The position numbers were made by a program, and so were the translations under genes. A stretch of 5,517 nt of DNA, taken from assembly GCA_021159425.1 (NCBI GenBank), contig JAGGRU010000308.1, positions 1-5,517 of the forward strand. Reading direction: 5' to 3'. Of the stretch, positions 4,609 through 5,517 are shown piece by piece; position 1 is the first letter of the stretch; each line of letters starts with the position of its first letter. Source of the stretch: Sulfurovum sp. (GTDB lineage: Bacteria > Campylobacterota > Campylobacteria > Campylobacterales > Sulfurovaceae). Below the pieces are notes generated by a model, which did not search any database, had not been told where the DNA came from, and saw only the letters and a list, made by a program, of their open reading frames with translations.

Positions 4609-5517
4609 CTATACATCAGTCAATACCTCCAAAAACGCTTCCCCATACCTCTCAAACTTTACTTCCCCTATACCATGTACATTTAACATTTGTTCTTTAT
4701 CCTGTGGTTGTTTGTTGCTCAGGTCTTTAAGCGTCTTGTCTGAAAATACAATATAAGGAGGAATACCTTTTTCTGATGCTATCTGTGTACGTAAGCTACG
4801 AAGTTGATCATATATTCCAACATCATAGTCATCAAAATAGGTCACTTTCTTTTTAGCTTCCGCTTTTTGAACTGTCAATCTCTCTTTTTTCAAATCTATC
4901 GTATGCGCACCTTTAATCACTTCAACTCCAAAGTTTGTCAACTTATACACTTTGAATTCACCTATTTCAACTGCTCCAAGCTCAAGAAGCTTGTCCCCTA
5001 TTGTCAACCATTGGTTTTTTGAGTATTCATTGCCTATGCCATAGACAGAGAGGCTGTCATGTCCATTTGCCAATACCCTCTGCTCTTTAGATCCTTTAAG
5101 TACATCTATCACATAATGCAAACCAAACTTCTGATCTGTTCTTAAAATTGTAGAGAGTAACATCCTGGAAGGCGTAGTAATGTCAACCTTTTCACTTTCC
5201 GGTGCGGTACAATTGTCACATTTGTCTTTACAAATATCCATACGGTCATCAAAATAGGCAGCAACAGACTGATGGCGACAATTTTCAGAATTTGCAAATC
5301 GTACCATACTGTCAAGTTTATTAAAGGCATGTTGTTTGTATGGGGTTTCAGGCAAATCTTCTATGAACATTTTTTGCTGGACAATGTCTTGTGCCGAAAA
5401 GAGTAGAAGTGTTTCAGACTCAACACCATCTCTTCCTGCACGCCCAATCTCCTGATAGAAGTTTTCCAGTGTTTTTGGCATGGTCATGTGTACTACAAAA
5501 CGAATATTACTCTTGTC
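4609..5517 (-). CDS. recQ: ATP-dependent DNA helicase RecQ, C-terminal half (5' end outside window)
   Basis: RecQ is a 3'-to-5' DNA helicase that unwinds forks, recombination intermediates and G-quadruplexes in repair. The frame runs to the window edge, so the Met at 5487 is internal: the preceding DKSNIRFVVH is the expected RecQ motif V region. The 302 visible residues cover the end of the second RecA domain, with helicase motif VI QEIGRAGRDG at about 22-31. Next is a zinc-binding segment with Cys at about 80, 96, 100 and 103, then the RQC winged helix (LLSTILRTDQKFG to about 200, including GHDSLSVYGIG). The C-terminal HRDC domain is at about 233-302 (LRTQIASEKGIPPYIVFSD, HGIGEVKFERYG). The ATPase Walker A and DEAH motifs would lie outside the window. 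Full length should be near 600 residues. The stop is followed directly by the TA promoter region with no clear terminator, so recQ transcripts may run on through the cassette into rnhB. Confidence 0.96.
   Translation of the reverse strand, partial: DKSNIRFVVHMTMPKTLENFYQEIGRAGRDGVESETLLLFSAQDIVQQKMFIEDLPETPYKQHAFNKLDSMVRFANSENCRHQSVAAYFDDRMDICKDKCDNCTAPESEKVDITTPSRMLLSTILRTDQKFGLHYVIDVLKGSKEQRVLANGHDSLSVYGIGNEYSKNQWLTIGDKLLELGAVEIGEFKVYKLTNFGVEVIKGAHTIDLKKERLTVQKAEAKKKVTYFDDYDVGIYDQLRSLRTQIASEKGIPPYIVFSDKTLKDLSNKQPQDKEQMLNVHGIGEVKFERYGEAFLEVLTDV

Noticed and set aside
5485..5487. ATG at 5487 as the start of a short RecQ-like gene
   Set aside because: The upstream in-frame residues DKSNIRFVVH match the RecQ helicase core, so the gene continues beyond the window and is not a stand-alone C-terminal fragment.

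Overview
The window looks like chromosomal DNA from a member of the Campylobacterota (Epsilonproteobacteria). A free-living Sulfurovum/Sulfurimonas-type genome is more likely than Campylobacter or Helicobacter. Three things point this way: rnc is followed directly by aroC, as I remember it in Campylobacter and Helicobacter; the RNase III and RNase HII wording resembles that lineage (for example KDYKT and GPDH in RNase III); and base composition is AT-rich, with core genes at roughly 40-45% GC in the lines I counted. The genus is inference only.

The left half reads on the + strand. It holds the 3'-most part of rnc (RNase III; the first ~20 codons lie before the window), aroC (chorismate synthase) starting 1 base after the rnc stop, a 100-bp spacer, and a 447-residue membrane-anchored protein resembling the DUF945/YdgA family. 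The spacer carries two inverted copies of a 20-bp GTAG-plus-hairpin repeat. They form a REPIN/BIME-like element and their stems differ by a compensatory base-pair change.

The right half reads on the - strand and converges on the left half with an 11-bp gap. In transcription order it holds recQ (5' end beyond the window edge), then a two-gene toxin-antitoxin-like cassette, then rnhB (RNase HII). In the cassette, an antitoxin with a Phd/YefM-like N-terminus and a UPF0175-like C-terminal HTH is followed by a DUF3368 PIN-like toxin. The cassette is clearly AT-richer (about 31% GC by hand count) than its neighbours and has its own TATAAT box, an adjacent imperfect palindrome that could be an operator, and a strong Shine-Dalgarno. 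The antitoxin stop and toxin GTG start share a base, and the toxin end overlaps the first candidate rnhB start by 7 bases. Transcription and translation of the housekeeping gene rnhB may therefore be tied to an acquired, probably self-regulated module.

Functionally, the window combines RNA processing (RNase III), the last step of the shikimate pathway (AroC), genome maintenance (RecQ, RNase HII), an envelope protein of unknown role, and two accessory elements (the REPIN and the TA cassette). No stretch over 300 bases lacks a gene, and I see no tRNA, rRNA, CRISPR array or insertion sequence.
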